From an uncultured Clostridium sp. (GTDB lineage Bacteria; Bacillota; Clostridia; TANB77; CAG-508), in assembly GCA_902492105.1 (NCBI GenBank), contig CABUKD010000011.1, forward strand, positions 1 through 48,201: DNA of 48,201 nucleotides, given 5' to 3'. Under the pieces are notes generated by a model. That model was not told where the DNA came from and did not search any database. It was given only the letters and a program-made list of their open reading frames with translations. Of the stretch, positions 36,913 to 45,292 are shown one piece after another. Each line of letters opens with the position of its first letter. Position 1 is the stretch's first letter. The translations under genes were made by a program, and so were the position numbers.

Positions 36913-39900
36913 TTAAATTACAAATTTCTTAATTAAAACTACTCCACCTGCTATCATACTAATAGATGCTAATGCTAAAGTAATATAAGTAGGTGTACTA
37001 CCAGTTACTACTGATAGAATGACTGGTGCATCATCAATATCATCTTCTCCTTCTACATCGTTTCCTGGAGTTGAGTCAATATCTGGTGAATCATATTCAT
37101 TGTCATCTTCATAAATTTCTGCCCAGTTGGTTTTTAATCCTAAGTTGTCTTTACTATTAATCCAAGTTAAAACAATTTCTACTGTTGCACTTTCTCCTGG
37201 TTCTAGAAGAGTATCTTTTAATTGGTCTGTTAAGATTTTTCCATCTTCTTCTCTCCATAGAGGATTATCTTCTGCAACAAATTCTAAACCTTCTGGAACA
37301 TAATCAATTAGTTCTTTTACATAACCTGCAATTTCGCCTTCATTAGTTACTTTGATTTTGAATCTAAATTTAACTGTTGTTTTATCAATTCTACTTCCAC
37401 GAATTTCCACTTTGGCTGGTGGCTCTGGATTTTCATCTCCTGTATGTCCTGTTTGTGTTATAGTTGTTTTTCCGTTATAAGTTACAATAGATTCTGTTAC
37501 CCATTTTTTTAATGATAAATCAAAGTATAATACTTTAATTTTTTCAATATCGATGTCATCTTCTCCATCTACATCATTGTCTGGTGTAGAGTCTACATCA
37601 TCAATTGGGTTTCCATCTTCATCAGAATCATCTGAAATTTCAGCAGTATTAATAATAATTCTGTCAGAAGTATTTGGTTCTGTTACTTTAAATGCAATTT
37701 TTAAATCTTTATAATCTGGCATTGTCATGGTGTCTGGATCAAAAGCATCTATTAAGAATTCACCTGGTGTTGTTTCGTTTTCTTTTGATAGATAATTTGT
37801 TTTAATATATTCTGCTTCTTCTACATTTGTTGTTTCTGTTCCATCTGCTGTATACATTTTCCATTCAAATGCAGTATTAATAGCATGATCTGGTAAAAAT
37901 TCTAATCCTTCTGGTAAATCATCTTTTACCTCTGAAGCATATCCTGCTACATTTCCTTCATTAAAGATTCTTAAGGTATAAATAACAATATTTCCATTTG
38001 CAACTTCTACAGGATCTTTTGGATGAACATATTCATATTCTGTATCACTAATTTTATTAAATACTGGTGCTCTGTCTGTAATTTCTTTGTCATTTACACC
38101 TGTAATAAATTTTCTTAAGGCTAAGTCAAATCTTCTTAAAATTAGTTTTTCAAAGTCATCATCATCTTGTTGTCCTGGAATATATTCTTCTCCACTTTCA
38201 ATTTCATCATCTTTGTAGGTAGGTAAGCTTTCATCTGTAGGAAGTGTTACATTATCTTCTTGAGAGTCTCTATCTGTAATTTCTGCTCCTTCACTATCTG
38301 TAAAGTCTGATATTTCTGCAATATTAGTTATTTTTTCGTATAAGTCAATATTGTCTTTTACTCTACATTTAATTTGAACATCTATGTAATCTAGTGTTTC
38401 ACCATTAAATGCTTTTAATAATACTTTATCTGTATCTGTTGTTCTGTTTGCATAGATTTCATCTCTGCTTGCCATATGAGTTGTGTTTGGTGAAGTAATA
38501 TCTGTAGTTACTGTTCTACCATCTGCAGATACTGTCCAACCATATTTTGCATTTAATTCATCATCTACAATAAATTCAAGTTGTTCTGGTAAGTGATCTG
38601 TAATTTCTGTAACATAGCCATCTAATTGTCCTTCGTTATATACACGAATGGTATAAATTACTTCATTACCATTTGAAACACTTACTGGTGTTTTAGGATG
38701 GTTATAAATTGCTGTAGTTGAAGTTCCGTTTCTTAAAGGTGTTACATCAACTACTGGTGCTCTATTGTAATTTGTTACATTGGTTCCATCACTTACTGAA
38801 GTAATAAATTTTCTTAATGATAAATCGAAATATTGTCCTAATAAGATTAAATGTTCAAAATCATCATCATCTTCTTGACTAGTATTTCCATAATTGTCTA
38901 AATCTACATTATCTGGTGTAGAATCTCTGTCTACTACATCTGTGTTACCATCTTTATCTTTATGTGCTGTAATTTCTGCTATATTTTTTAAAGATTGATC
39001 TTCATCTGTTACTGTAGCTGTTACTTGACATGCAATTTGTAAATCTGCATAATCTAAATTTGTTCCATTAAATGCCTCTAATAAAGTATTTTCTAAATAG
39101 TTTGTTACAATCGTTCTACCATCACCAGATGGATTTGACCATCCATATTGTGTATTAATTTCATGATCTGGTAAAAAGGTTAATCCTGCTGGTAAATAGT
39201 CTGTTACTTCTGTAGCGTACCCATCAATATCCCCTTCATTGTATACTCTAATAGTATAAATTACAATGTCACCAGTTTTTACTAGTAAAGCATCTTTAGG
39301 ATGTACTTTATTTGCAGTTGTAGTATCACCATTTTCTAATTTAGATAATTCTTCGTTTGAAATTTCTGGTGTTCTATCTACTTCTGGTGCTTGACCAGCA
39401 ATAGAAACAATAAATTTTCTTAAGGCTAAATCAAATACTTCTTCTGGCTCTGGTTCTGGTGTTTCTGTTTTTATAATATTATCTTCAAAAGGAACTTCTT
39501 CTTTTTCTACGATTACAACTGGTTGGTCTTGTGTACTAGGATTTGCTACAGACCAATAAGTTGTTGTAGTAATAAAGAAAGATCCGCTAATTTGAAATTC
39601 TATTCTACTTGTATTCGTTGTTGTAGGTATTGAAATATAAAAGTTTTGTCCTACTAAATCTTGAAGAGTAGTATTTCCTGGTAAAGCTGATTGTGAACTA
39701 TTTAAAAAGGTAACATCTGAAATTTCTTGATTAGCTCCATCTAAGAATTTTCCTTCTAAAGTATAATCTATATCTCTAATTTCATCTATTCTGTATGGTC
39801 CTACTACTAGTCTATTTCCTACTGTTTGAATTTCAATATTAGTATTTGCAATTTGTACAGGTGCTTGTCTAGAGTTTTGGTTTTGATAATCATAACTAAA

Positions 39901-40680
39901 TCCTGGCTCTTGAGGTGTTTGTACTAAATAATCAAATAATGCTTGACAAGCTTTCGCCCTTGCATTTCCATCTTGAAAAGTTAAATCATCACTTAATGGT
40001 TGATAATTTCCCTCTACATTTGGAACGGCATTTAAATAAAATTCAAAAGTGTTTACATGGTATGGGTCATCACTATCTGGATTAGTATAATACCATACTG
40101 CCAATTGTTGTACTGCATCTATATCCTCATCTGTTAAATACTCAAAATCATAGATATCAGAAACGTCTGGGTTTCCTGTTTCGTCTGCATATTTTGCAGC
40201 GGCTTCTAATAGCATTTGTTTATTTCTTTCAGCTGCTTGTTCTTCCTCTACAGTAGCATTTTTCTTTGGAAGTACATAAATATGATCTAGAATCCACATT
40301 AAAGCTTCATATTCATCACTATTAATACTAGGTAAAGCTCTTTGATAGGTAGATGGAATATCTTCTGGGGTTCTTAAATCAAAATATCTAGTATATTCTG
40401 TCTCTTGTGGAGAACCTGTGGCGAAGTCATCATTTCCAAAACCAGGACCTCCCTTTAAGCAGTAGATAGTATCATCTGCTTGGCTTCCTGTTTCATAGAT
40501 TTTCCATATGTTTCTTCTACTATTTCCTAATTGATAGCCATAACCATCTTCCTGATTTCTAATCATCTTTAAGTTTAAATAAAGGCTTCCTGTAGCTGCC
40601 TTTACTTGACTAAATACACTAAGCATAGCTATAGTTAAAAATAAAATTACTGTAAATAGAATTCCCTTTTTTAGTTTCAT
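36913..40680 (-). CDS. Thioester-domain DUF11-repeat surface adhesin, sortase-anchored type
   Basis: 1255 residues. Signal peptide 1-28, then a thioester adhesin domain: YCLKGG (Cys74) and QLAVWYY (Gln192), the pair that forms an internal Cys-Gln thioester able to bind host amines. Four DUF11-type repeats follow, starting near residues 413, 616, 849 and 1050, each opening FDL(A/S)L(R/K)K and carrying DGYVTEITDHLP-like motifs and Asp-rich ends. The C-terminus is VVTG (1224-1227), hydrophobic helix, KKFVI: a sorting-signal layout with a noncanonical motif. No LPXTG is present. Its own promoter and strong terminator bracket it. Confidence 0.85.
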   Translation of the reverse strand: MKLKKGILFTVILFLTIAMLSVFSQVKAATGSLYLNLKMIRNQEDGYGYQLGNSRRNIWKIYETGSQADDTIYCLKGGPGFGNDDFATGSPQETEYTRYFDLRTPEDIPSTYQRALPSINSDEYEALMWILDHIYVLPKKNATVEEEQAAERNKQMLLEAAAKYADETGNPDVSDIYDFEYLTDEDIDAVQQLAVWYYTNPDSDDPYHVNTFEFYLNAVPNVEGNYQPLSDDLTFQDGNARAKACQALFDYLVQTPQEPGFSYDYQNQNSRQAPVQIANTNIEIQTVGNRLVVGPYRIDEIRDIDYTLEGKFLDGANQEISDVTFLNSSQSALPGNTTLQDLVGQNFYISIPTTTNTSRIEFQISGSFFITTTTYWSVANPSTQDQPVVIVEKEEVPFEDNIIKTETPEPEPEEVFDLALRKFIVSIAGQAPEVDRTPEISNEELSKLENGDTTTANKVHPKDALLVKTGDIVIYTIRVYNEGDIDGYATEVTDYLPAGLTFLPDHEINTQYGWSNPSGDGRTIVTNYLENTLLEAFNGTNLDYADLQIACQVTATVTDEDQSLKNIAEITAHKDKDGNTDVVDRDSTPDNVDLDNYGNTSQEDDDDFEHLILLGQYFDLSLRKFITSVSDGTNVTNYNRAPVVDVTPLRNGTSTTAIYNHPKTPVSVSNGNEVIYTIRVYNEGQLDGYVTEITDHLPEQLEFIVDDELNAKYGWTVSADGRTVTTDITSPNTTHMASRDEIYANRTTDTDKVLLKAFNGETLDYIDVQIKCRVKDNIDLYEKITNIAEISDFTDSEGAEITDRDSQEDNVTLPTDESLPTYKDDEIESGEEYIPGQQDDDDFEKLILRRFDLALRKFITGVNDKEITDRAPVFNKISDTEYEYVHPKDPVEVANGNIVIYTLRIFNEGNVAGYASEVKDDLPEGLEFLPDHAINTAFEWKMYTADGTETTNVEEAEYIKTNYLSKENETTPGEFLIDAFDPDTMTMPDYKDLKIAFKVTEPNTSDRIIINTAEISDDSDEDGNPIDDVDSTPDNDVDGEDDIDIEKIKVLYFDLSLKKWVTESIVTYNGKTTITQTGHTGDENPEPPAKVEIRGSRIDKTTVKFRFKIKVTNEGEIAGYVKELIDYVPEGLEFVAEDNPLWREEDGKILTDQLKDTLLEPGESATVEIVLTWINSKDNLGLKTNWAEIYEDDNEYDSPDIDSTPGNDVEGEDDIDDAPVILSVVTGSTPTYITLALASISMIAGGVVLIKKFVI

Positions 40681-40719
40681 TTTCTTACCCTTCCTTTTTC
40701 ACCTATTACTATTAATTCT

Positions 40720-40748
40720 ATTTTACTTTTGTTTTTTACATGTGTCAA
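40720..40748 (-). promoter_or_regulatory. Strong promoter of the DUF11 adhesin
   Basis: TTGACA (plus 40743-40748), 17 bases, TAAAAT (plus 40720-40725). Leader of about 33 bases. The rest of 40749-41036 is AT-rich with no ORF or clear signal. Confidence 0.8.
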
Positions 40749-41036
40749 TAGTAGTATTTAACTGTTTTTCCAAGTTTTTCTTTTGTCTTTTTTGCTATCT
40801 TACGGATATTGGTTTTCTCCGTTTTTATTTTTTTAAATAGCCCTATATTACAATTATATTACATTTTTGTCATATTTTCAATGGTTTTGCTTTAAAAATC
40901 CCACTATTTAGCACTTTCCCTAAGGAATTTTTCTTGTAATGATTGCAGAAAATAGAATTCCATGATAAAATATGACAAAATTAGACAATTTTTAAGATAA
41001 TTCTCCATTTGTTTTATGATAATTTTATTTCAATTT

Positions 41037-41064
41037 AATATTTTTTATCCCAATAAAAAATATT
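41037..41064. repeat. AT-only 12-bp hairpin upstream of the sigma-like gene
   Basis: Perfect arms 41037-41048 and 41053-41064 with loop CCCA, 34 bases before the start of the sigma-like gene. It may be in the leader. Confidence 0.5.
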
Positions 41065-41097
41065 AATTTCTGTTATTTTAATTATAAGAAGGATTTC

Positions 41098-42549
41098 ATG
41101 GCTTATATGGATTTTAAATTAAATGCTGAACAGGCAAAAATGGTAGAAGAAAATATGAATTTAGTTCCTTTTGTTTTAAAGAGAATGAATATTCCTTTAG
41201 AATATTATGACGATGCTGTTTCGGAAGGAAATTTAGGTTTAATGCAAGCTGTTCATTGTTTTAATCAAAATTTAGGTTATCGTTTCTCTACTTTTGCATA
41301 TAAAGTTATTCAAAATCATTTAAGCAACTATTTTTTTCCCACCATTTTTCCTAAAAAACAAGTTGTTTTTCCATTAAGTACTCTTCTTGTAACAAAAGAA
41401 GATGATAGTACCTGTATAGAAGACTTTTTAATAGATGAAACAGCTAATTTTGAAAGAGCTGTTGAATACAGAAACTTTTTCCAATCTTTGCTAAACAATG
41501 GAATAAATTGTTTAGCTGGTAGAACAAAGGCCACTTTTTTATATAAATTAGCTGGATGCACAGATGTGATTATTGCTAAACACCTGCAAAGATCTACTTC
41601 TAGAATTGTTGACTTTCGACAAATAGTAGCTAAAAAATTAAAAGAATTCAATTGTAATAATAAGGAGGTATTCCACATGGAAATACAAGAAAAAATTTAT
41701 AAATTAACATTTGCTACAAAAGATATTGTTAAATTCAATCAAGTTTTTGCTAAATTTTTATATGATATGCAAAATGAAGAAAAAATAAATAATTTACCTT
41801 CTTTTCGTTTAAATTGCACCAAAGAACAAGTTTTATTAACTCTACCTGCAGAACCTTCTTCTTTTATATTAATTGGTCTTTTAATGGAAGAAATTGAAAT
41901 TTTTGGAATGCAATATTCTGCTGGAATAAAGCCTTCTTTGCCAGAAAAAATTTTAGAAAACTCTAGTGCTATTTTACCTGTTACAAGCACAGAGTCTTCT
42001 GCTCCTGTCCAGAATTTAAATAATACTGTTTCTATTTCAGAACGTAAGAAACAATTAAATGAAATAAGAAAATATATGCAAAATCAAGACTCTTTTCAAG
42101 TAAAAGATTTAACAAAACAATTTACAGATATGCCTTACCATTCTATTATAGATTTAATAGGAAGAGAAAAAAAGAATGGAAAAATTTATATAATTACCAA
42201 AGGAACCTATTCTAAAAATCCTCCCAAAAATTCTTCTGAAAAAACTTTTGAGAACTCTTTTGAAAACTCTTTAGAAACTCCTTCCGTAAATTCTTCTAGA
42301 AATCTTTCTAGGAATCTTAGGAATGATTCTGTTAATTCTGTTGATAAATATCATGATAATACTACCATTAGCAAAAAGGAAAAGATAAGAGAATATATTT
42401 TAACTTTGGAAAATTTCACTTCTTCAGAAATTCAAAAGCATTTTTCTGATGTGCATTACCAATCTATTATTTTAGTAATTCGACAAATGAAAAAGGAAAA
42501 TTTAATTAAATCTACTTCTTATGGAAACTATAAAGTAATTGCTTCCTAA
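41098..42549 (+). CDS. Sigma-70-like protein fused to two winged-helix modules
   Basis: 483 residues. The N-terminal part is sigma-70 region 2 (LVPFVLKRMNIPLEYYDDAV, then SEGNLGLMQAVHCFN and YRFSTFAYKVIQNHL) and a region-4-like HTH (about 145-190, TDVIIAKHLQRSTSRIVDF). A middle domain (194-300) is not recognised. Two similar winged-helix modules follow (about 314-371 and 427-483; both match the pattern QK/QFxDxxYxSI..) joined by a Ser/Asn-rich linker. AAGGA precedes the ATG. A second AAGGAGG (41662-41668) stands before an in-frame ATG at 41677, so a shorter 290-residue product is possible. Probably directs RNA polymerase; target unknown. Confidence 0.8.
   Translation: MAYMDFKLNAEQAKMVEENMNLVPFVLKRMNIPLEYYDDAVSEGNLGLMQAVHCFNQNLGYRFSTFAYKVIQNHLSNYFFPTIFPKKQVVFPLSTLLVTKEDDSTCIEDFLIDETANFERAVEYRNFFQSLLNNGINCLAGRTKATFLYKLAGCTDVIIAKHLQRSTSRIVDFRQIVAKKLKEFNCNNKEVFHMEIQEKIYKLTFATKDIVKFNQVFAKFLYDMQNEEKINNLPSFRLNCTKEQVLLTLPAEPSSFILIGLLMEEIEIFGMQYSAGIKPSLPEKILENSSAILPVTSTESSAPVQNLNNTVSISERKKQLNEIRKYMQNQDSFQVKDLTKQFTDMPYHSIIDLIGREKKNGKIYIITKGTYSKNPPKNSSEKTFENSFENSLETPSVNSSRNLSRNLRNDSVNSVDKYHDNTTISKKEKIREYILTLENFTSSEIQKHFSDVHYQSIILVIRQMKKENLIKSTSYGNYKVIAS
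41662..41679 (+). promoter_or_regulatory. Internal ribosome-binding site and in-frame start
   Basis: AAGGAGG at 41662-41668 and ATG 41677-41679, eight bases apart, in the reading frame of the sigma-like gene, at the junction between the sigma part and the rest (Met194). Confidence 0.7.
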
Positions 42550-42654
42550 CTTTTTTAATTTTTTTGCATTCGACAACAAATTTCGACAAACTTTTTATCT
42601 TACCTATGATATTCTTAGCTTTATCTAGTCACGAAAGAAAAGGGGTGCAAAAAA

Positions 42655-42810
42655 ATGGGTTCTGATAAAGTTACAGCCGAAAAGTGTGGTACAGTTACTG
42701 TTTCTGTTTATAAAAATGCGGATAAGTTTATGTGTTTTTTAGTAGAACCAGATTGTGAAAACGTAGCAAATGTTGCTGAAGTAATTGAAGATACTTTATA
42801 TAATTACTAA
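42655..42810 (+). CDS. Conserved-looking 51-residue protein
   Basis: Short ORF with AAGGGG-type site before the ATG and a strong terminator right after the stop. It has cysteines at 11, 27 and 34, and a beta-then-helix pattern (CGTVTVSVYKNADKFMCFLV, then acidic NVAEVIEDTLYNY). Same strand as the sigma-like gene, 105 bases downstream. No family recognised. The flanking signals make it a real gene. Confidence 0.7.
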   Translation: MGSDKVTAEKCGTVTVSVYKNADKFMCFLVEPDCENVANVAEVIEDTLYNY

Positions 42811-42817
42811 AGCAAAA

Positions 42818-42852
42818 AATAATGAGTACTAGTTAGTACTCATTATTTTTTA
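42818..42852 (+). terminator. Intrinsic terminator of the 51-residue gene
   Basis: 13-bp perfect stem (42818-42830 with 42835-42847) followed by TTTTT. Confidence 0.88.
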
Positions 42853-43006
42853 TGGAGGCGAAAGTCTTGCCCAGTGTCGTCTGTAAATCAGTTATAGCCT
42901 ACACTTTTATATTTAAAAAATTTCATTTTAATACAATTTTAATACAATAGATTTAATTTTATATAATAATGTATAGCATACAATAATTTTATATAAAAAT
43001 TTATAT

Positions 43007-43035
43007 TTGACAAATATTAAAATCCTGTGTATAAT
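43007..43035 (+). promoter_or_regulatory. Consensus promoter of an antisense RNA
   Basis: TTGACA 43007-43012, exactly 17 bases, TATAAT 43030-43035. No ORF with a ribosome site follows on this strand, so it drives an RNA. Confidence 0.85.
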
Positions 43036-43041
43036 ATAGAT

Positions 43042-43131
43042 AGAAAATGAGAACCACAGAAAATGTGGCTACCACATAAATTGTTTTAGCAACACATTCC
43101 CACTGGCAAAAGCAGAATGTGTTGTTTTTTT
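43042..43131 (+). ncRNA. Predicted antisense RNA antitoxin (type I system)
   Basis: About 90 nt from the promoter at 43007-43035 to an intrinsic terminator (10-bp stem 43090-43099 with 43115-43124, then seven T). It holds one more hairpin (CCACA 43054-43058 with TGTGG 43064-43068). It is complementary to the 3' end of the minus-strand toxin mRNA and ends at the toxin stop codon, the convergent layout of txpA/RatA and bsrG/SR4. It has no ORF. Confidence 0.75.
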
Positions 43132-43284
43132 ATTGCTTATTAGTCCACATTATGTATATAATACACAATAAGGCTATGTTTACAGTTAGGGAGAATCCCA
43201 AAGCATATATTAAAGTTAATATAAATCCCATAAACAACCACCTCCTTGCTCTCGAGTCTATCGAGTATTGGAGTGGTAGCCACA
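43064..43284. repeat. 12-bp long-range inverted repeat spanning the toxin gene
   Basis: TGTGGCTACCAC at 43064-43075 and GTGGTAGCCACA at 43273-43284 are exact reverse complements. In the toxin mRNA they would pair the leader with the 3' tail. A related GTAGCCACA recurs at 43996-44004. Confidence 0.75.
43130..43231 (-). CDS. Predicted 33-residue hydrophobic toxin (type I toxin-antitoxin)
   Basis: A 33-codon ORF, one membrane-spanning helix (GFILTLIYALGFSLTVNIA and onwards to IIYIMW) with a basic end TNKQ. AAGGAGG lies nine bases before the ATG, and a TTGATT-17-TATAGT promoter lies upstream. The mRNA leader can fold ACCACTCC (minus of 43270-43277) onto the ribosome site GGAGGTGGT (minus of 43237-43245). 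The size, helix and convergent antisense RNA fit type I toxins such as TxpA or BsrG, but the sequence matches none I know. Toxicity is inferred. Confidence 0.7.
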   Translation of the reverse strand: MGFILTLIYALGFSLTVNIALLCIIYIMWTNKQ

Positions 43285-43316
43285 ACATATCTGCTATCTC
43301 ATTTCTATCAAGAAAT

Positions 43317-43345
43317 ACTATACACTATTTTTCTATAAAAATCAA
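43317..43345 (-). promoter_or_regulatory. Promoter of the toxin mRNA
   Basis: TTGATT (plus 43340-43345), 17 bases, TATAGT (plus 43317-43322), giving a leader of about 80 bases. Confidence 0.7.
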
Positions 43346-43581
43346 CGACCATTCAAAAATTTTGCAAAATTTTAAAGTTCTACTTTTAATCATAACATCA
43401 AAAATTCATCAAGACGTTTTATGACACTTCCCAAAATCACAAAACCACGTTCCAAAATTACAAAAATGTCAAATCCAACAAATTATACCTCTAAACCTCA
43501 AAATCGAATATAGAGGCTTCTTGATATAATTATTGAAAAAACAATTTTATTATGCTACTATAATGTAGAGGATTTAAAATT

Positions 43582-43863
43582 ATGGAAGAAGAAAAATATT
43601 TTTATATAAAATGTTATATGTTAGTAAATGAAGAATACCAATATTATGGATATTTTGAAGAATTATTTATTACTGATGTTTTTCAATCACATTTTGAAAA
43701 AGATATCTCAACAATATCCGAAAAAAAGTATGCTAAAAAATATAAAAGAAAATGTTGGGCTGAAAAGATGATACAAAAAATTTATGAAGAAACAAAAGAT
43801 AATATATTTTTATTTAATGATGAGGGAAAGTATAAATATAAATTTGAAATAATTGAAATTTAA
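43582..43863 (+). CDS. Hypothetical 93-residue protein
   Basis: Rich in Lys, Glu, Tyr and Phe, no membrane helix, no recognised motif (for example KYFYIKCYMLVNEEYQYYGY and KKYKRKCWAEKMIQKIYEE). AGAGG precedes the ATG and an intrinsic terminator follows at once. It may be tied to the mobile tail of the window. The CAACAAATTATAC repeats lie on both sides. Confidence 0.6.
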   Translation: MEEEKYFYIKCYMLVNEEYQYYGYFEELFITDVFQSHFEKDISTISEKKYAKKYKRKCWAEKMIQKIYEETKDNIFLFNDEGKYKYKFEIIEI

Positions 43864-43868
43864 TATTT

Positions 43869-43906
43869 CTCACATTTCACAAAGTTGTGATATGTGGGAT
43901 TTTTTT
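43869..43906 (+). terminator. Intrinsic terminator of the 93-residue gene
   Basis: A 13-14 bp stem with one mismatch (43869-43882 with 43885-43898) and a run of seven T at 43900-43906. Confidence 0.8.
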
Positions 43907-44138
43907 GTTCTCCACGAGCCTCACAGAACGATTTTTATTTTTCAAGACAACAAATTATACAACCTCATATTTTAAATGTCTGTATTTTAATCGTTGTAGC
44001 CACAGAAACGTCTTATTAAAGAGAATAGGGTAGGAGAACTATATATAATAAAAATCTAATTTTATACTTAAAGTCGTAATTGCAAACCCAATAATAGCAA
44101 CTTTTTTAACAGTCCGTTTTTTACATATCATCAAAAAT

Positions 44139-44194
44139 AAGCCGTTTTTTTATTTAGGCATATAAGTTATTTGCCTAAAATATTAAAACGGCTT
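44139..44194. terminator. Long hairpin terminator of the beta-propeller-like gene
   Basis: Two-part stem: AAGCCGTTTT 44139-44148 with AAAACGGCTT 44185-44194, and inner TTTAGGCA with TGCCTAAA. U-run on the minus strand. The rest of 43907-44138 shows no ORF. Confidence 0.8.
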
Positions 44195-44202
44195 AAAATA
44201 AT

Positions 44203-45255
44203 TCATATATTTATGTCATAATATTTTATATAATAGTCTTTGTTTACATAGTAGCAATCGTTATATTCTCTTTCAAAATCAAATAATATTTTGTCCATTT
44301 CTCCATATATTCTATTTTTATCAATATAACTACTATTTATAAATTCATTATCAAAACTATTTAATAATTCTGCATTATTGTCATAAATATATACTTTTCC
44401 ATTATATTCAACAACAATATTATTATTATATATAATAAATGGCTTCTTATTTTCATCATTATATTTTATATCTAATCTTGTATTTTTCATTGTATTCAAG
44501 TCCAATTTGTACATTAAATCTCCATCTGTTTTATTTATATAATAAATATAATTTTCATAAGGTATATAATAACTTACACTATCGTCAAGTAATTTTGTAT
44601 TTTCATTTGAGTAAATATCATATTCATATAAACTGTAATTTCCATCTCCGTTCAAATAATAAATTTTATTTTTTACGATGGTAAGACTTTTTGAAACTTG
44701 ACCAGAAATAGTTGCTAGTTCTTTTGATTTTTTTCCAGTCAAATCACAAATATATAAATCTGACCAAGTTTCATCTTTGAAATAATAAATACAATCGTTT
44801 TCAATGCCGAAAGACCTTACATTCTCTAATATCATCGCCCTATTATTTCCATCTAAATCACAACAAAAAAGTTTACTTTCGTCATTAAGAACATAATATA
44901 TTTTATCTTTATATAAATTTAAGGATGAACACTCTCCATTAATAATTTTATACGATTTGCCATCTTTTTTAGATATTTTGTAAATTCCTTTATTTTGACT
45001 ATACCACTTATTTGTTGAAAAAAATATATAATCGGAATCTGATACAAAATCTCCACCATAATCTTCTCCTATTGGAACTACTAAATTATTATTATTGTTT
45101 CCATAGGTAAAGTTATTGTTTTTTATATTATCTTCTTGAACTTTTTGTATTTTAATTTTTTGTATCCAACTAAATATACCAAAAGTTAGAACAATAGATA
45201 CTAATACTATACCAACTATTAGTATAAATTTTTTGTTACTTTTTTTCCTTTCCAT
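44203..45255 (-). CDS. DUF5050-like beta-propeller membrane protein
   Basis: About 350 residues. One transmembrane helix near the N-terminus (residues 9-30), Asn-rich linker, then repeated blades of the type NKIYYLNGDGNYSLYEYDIY, NDCIYYFKDETWSDLYICDL and ENYIYYINKTDGDLMYKLDL. This is the DUF5050/beta-propeller pattern of secreted or surface sensors. The ATG at 45255 (MERKKSNKK) is chosen because GGGAG is well placed; the longer frame lacks a site. Role unknown. Confidence 0.75.
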   Translation of the reverse strand: MERKKSNKKFILIVGIVLVSIVLTFGIFSWIQKIKIQKVQEDNIKNNNFTYGNNNNNLVVPIGEDYGGDFVSDSDYIFFSTNKWYSQNKGIYKISKKDGKSYKIINGECSSLNLYKDKIYYVLNDESKLFCCDLDGNNRAMILENVRSFGIENDCIYYFKDETWSDLYICDLTGKKSKELATISGQVSKSLTIVKNKIYYLNGDGNYSLYEYDIYSNENTKLLDDSVSYYIPYENYIYYINKTDGDLMYKLDLNTMKNTRLDIKYNDENKKPFIIYNNNIVVEYNGKVYIYDNNAELLNSFDNEFINSSYIDKNRIYGEMDKILFDFEREYNDCYYVNKDYYIKYYDINI

Positions 45256-45292
45256 TTTATAATCTCCCTTAAATAACAATAAATATTAGATT

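Larger units (their letters stand above)
43475..43960. repeat. 13-bp direct repeat flanking the 93-residue gene
   Basis: CAACAAATTATAC at 43475-43487 and 43948-43960. Together with repeated GTAGCCACA motifs it suggests local duplication or an insertion scar. Low weight, since the region is AT-rich. Confidence 0.4.

Noticed and set aside
37500..39500. Direct repeats in the adhesin gene as a CRISPR or satellite array
   Set aside because: They are degenerate coding repeats (DUF11 domains) of about 600-700 bp with no spacers.
43119..43424. 101-codon plus-strand ORF across the toxin gene
   Set aside because: Starts inside the terminator of the antisense RNA and has no ribosome site. It is antisense to the toxin ORF, which has all expected signals.
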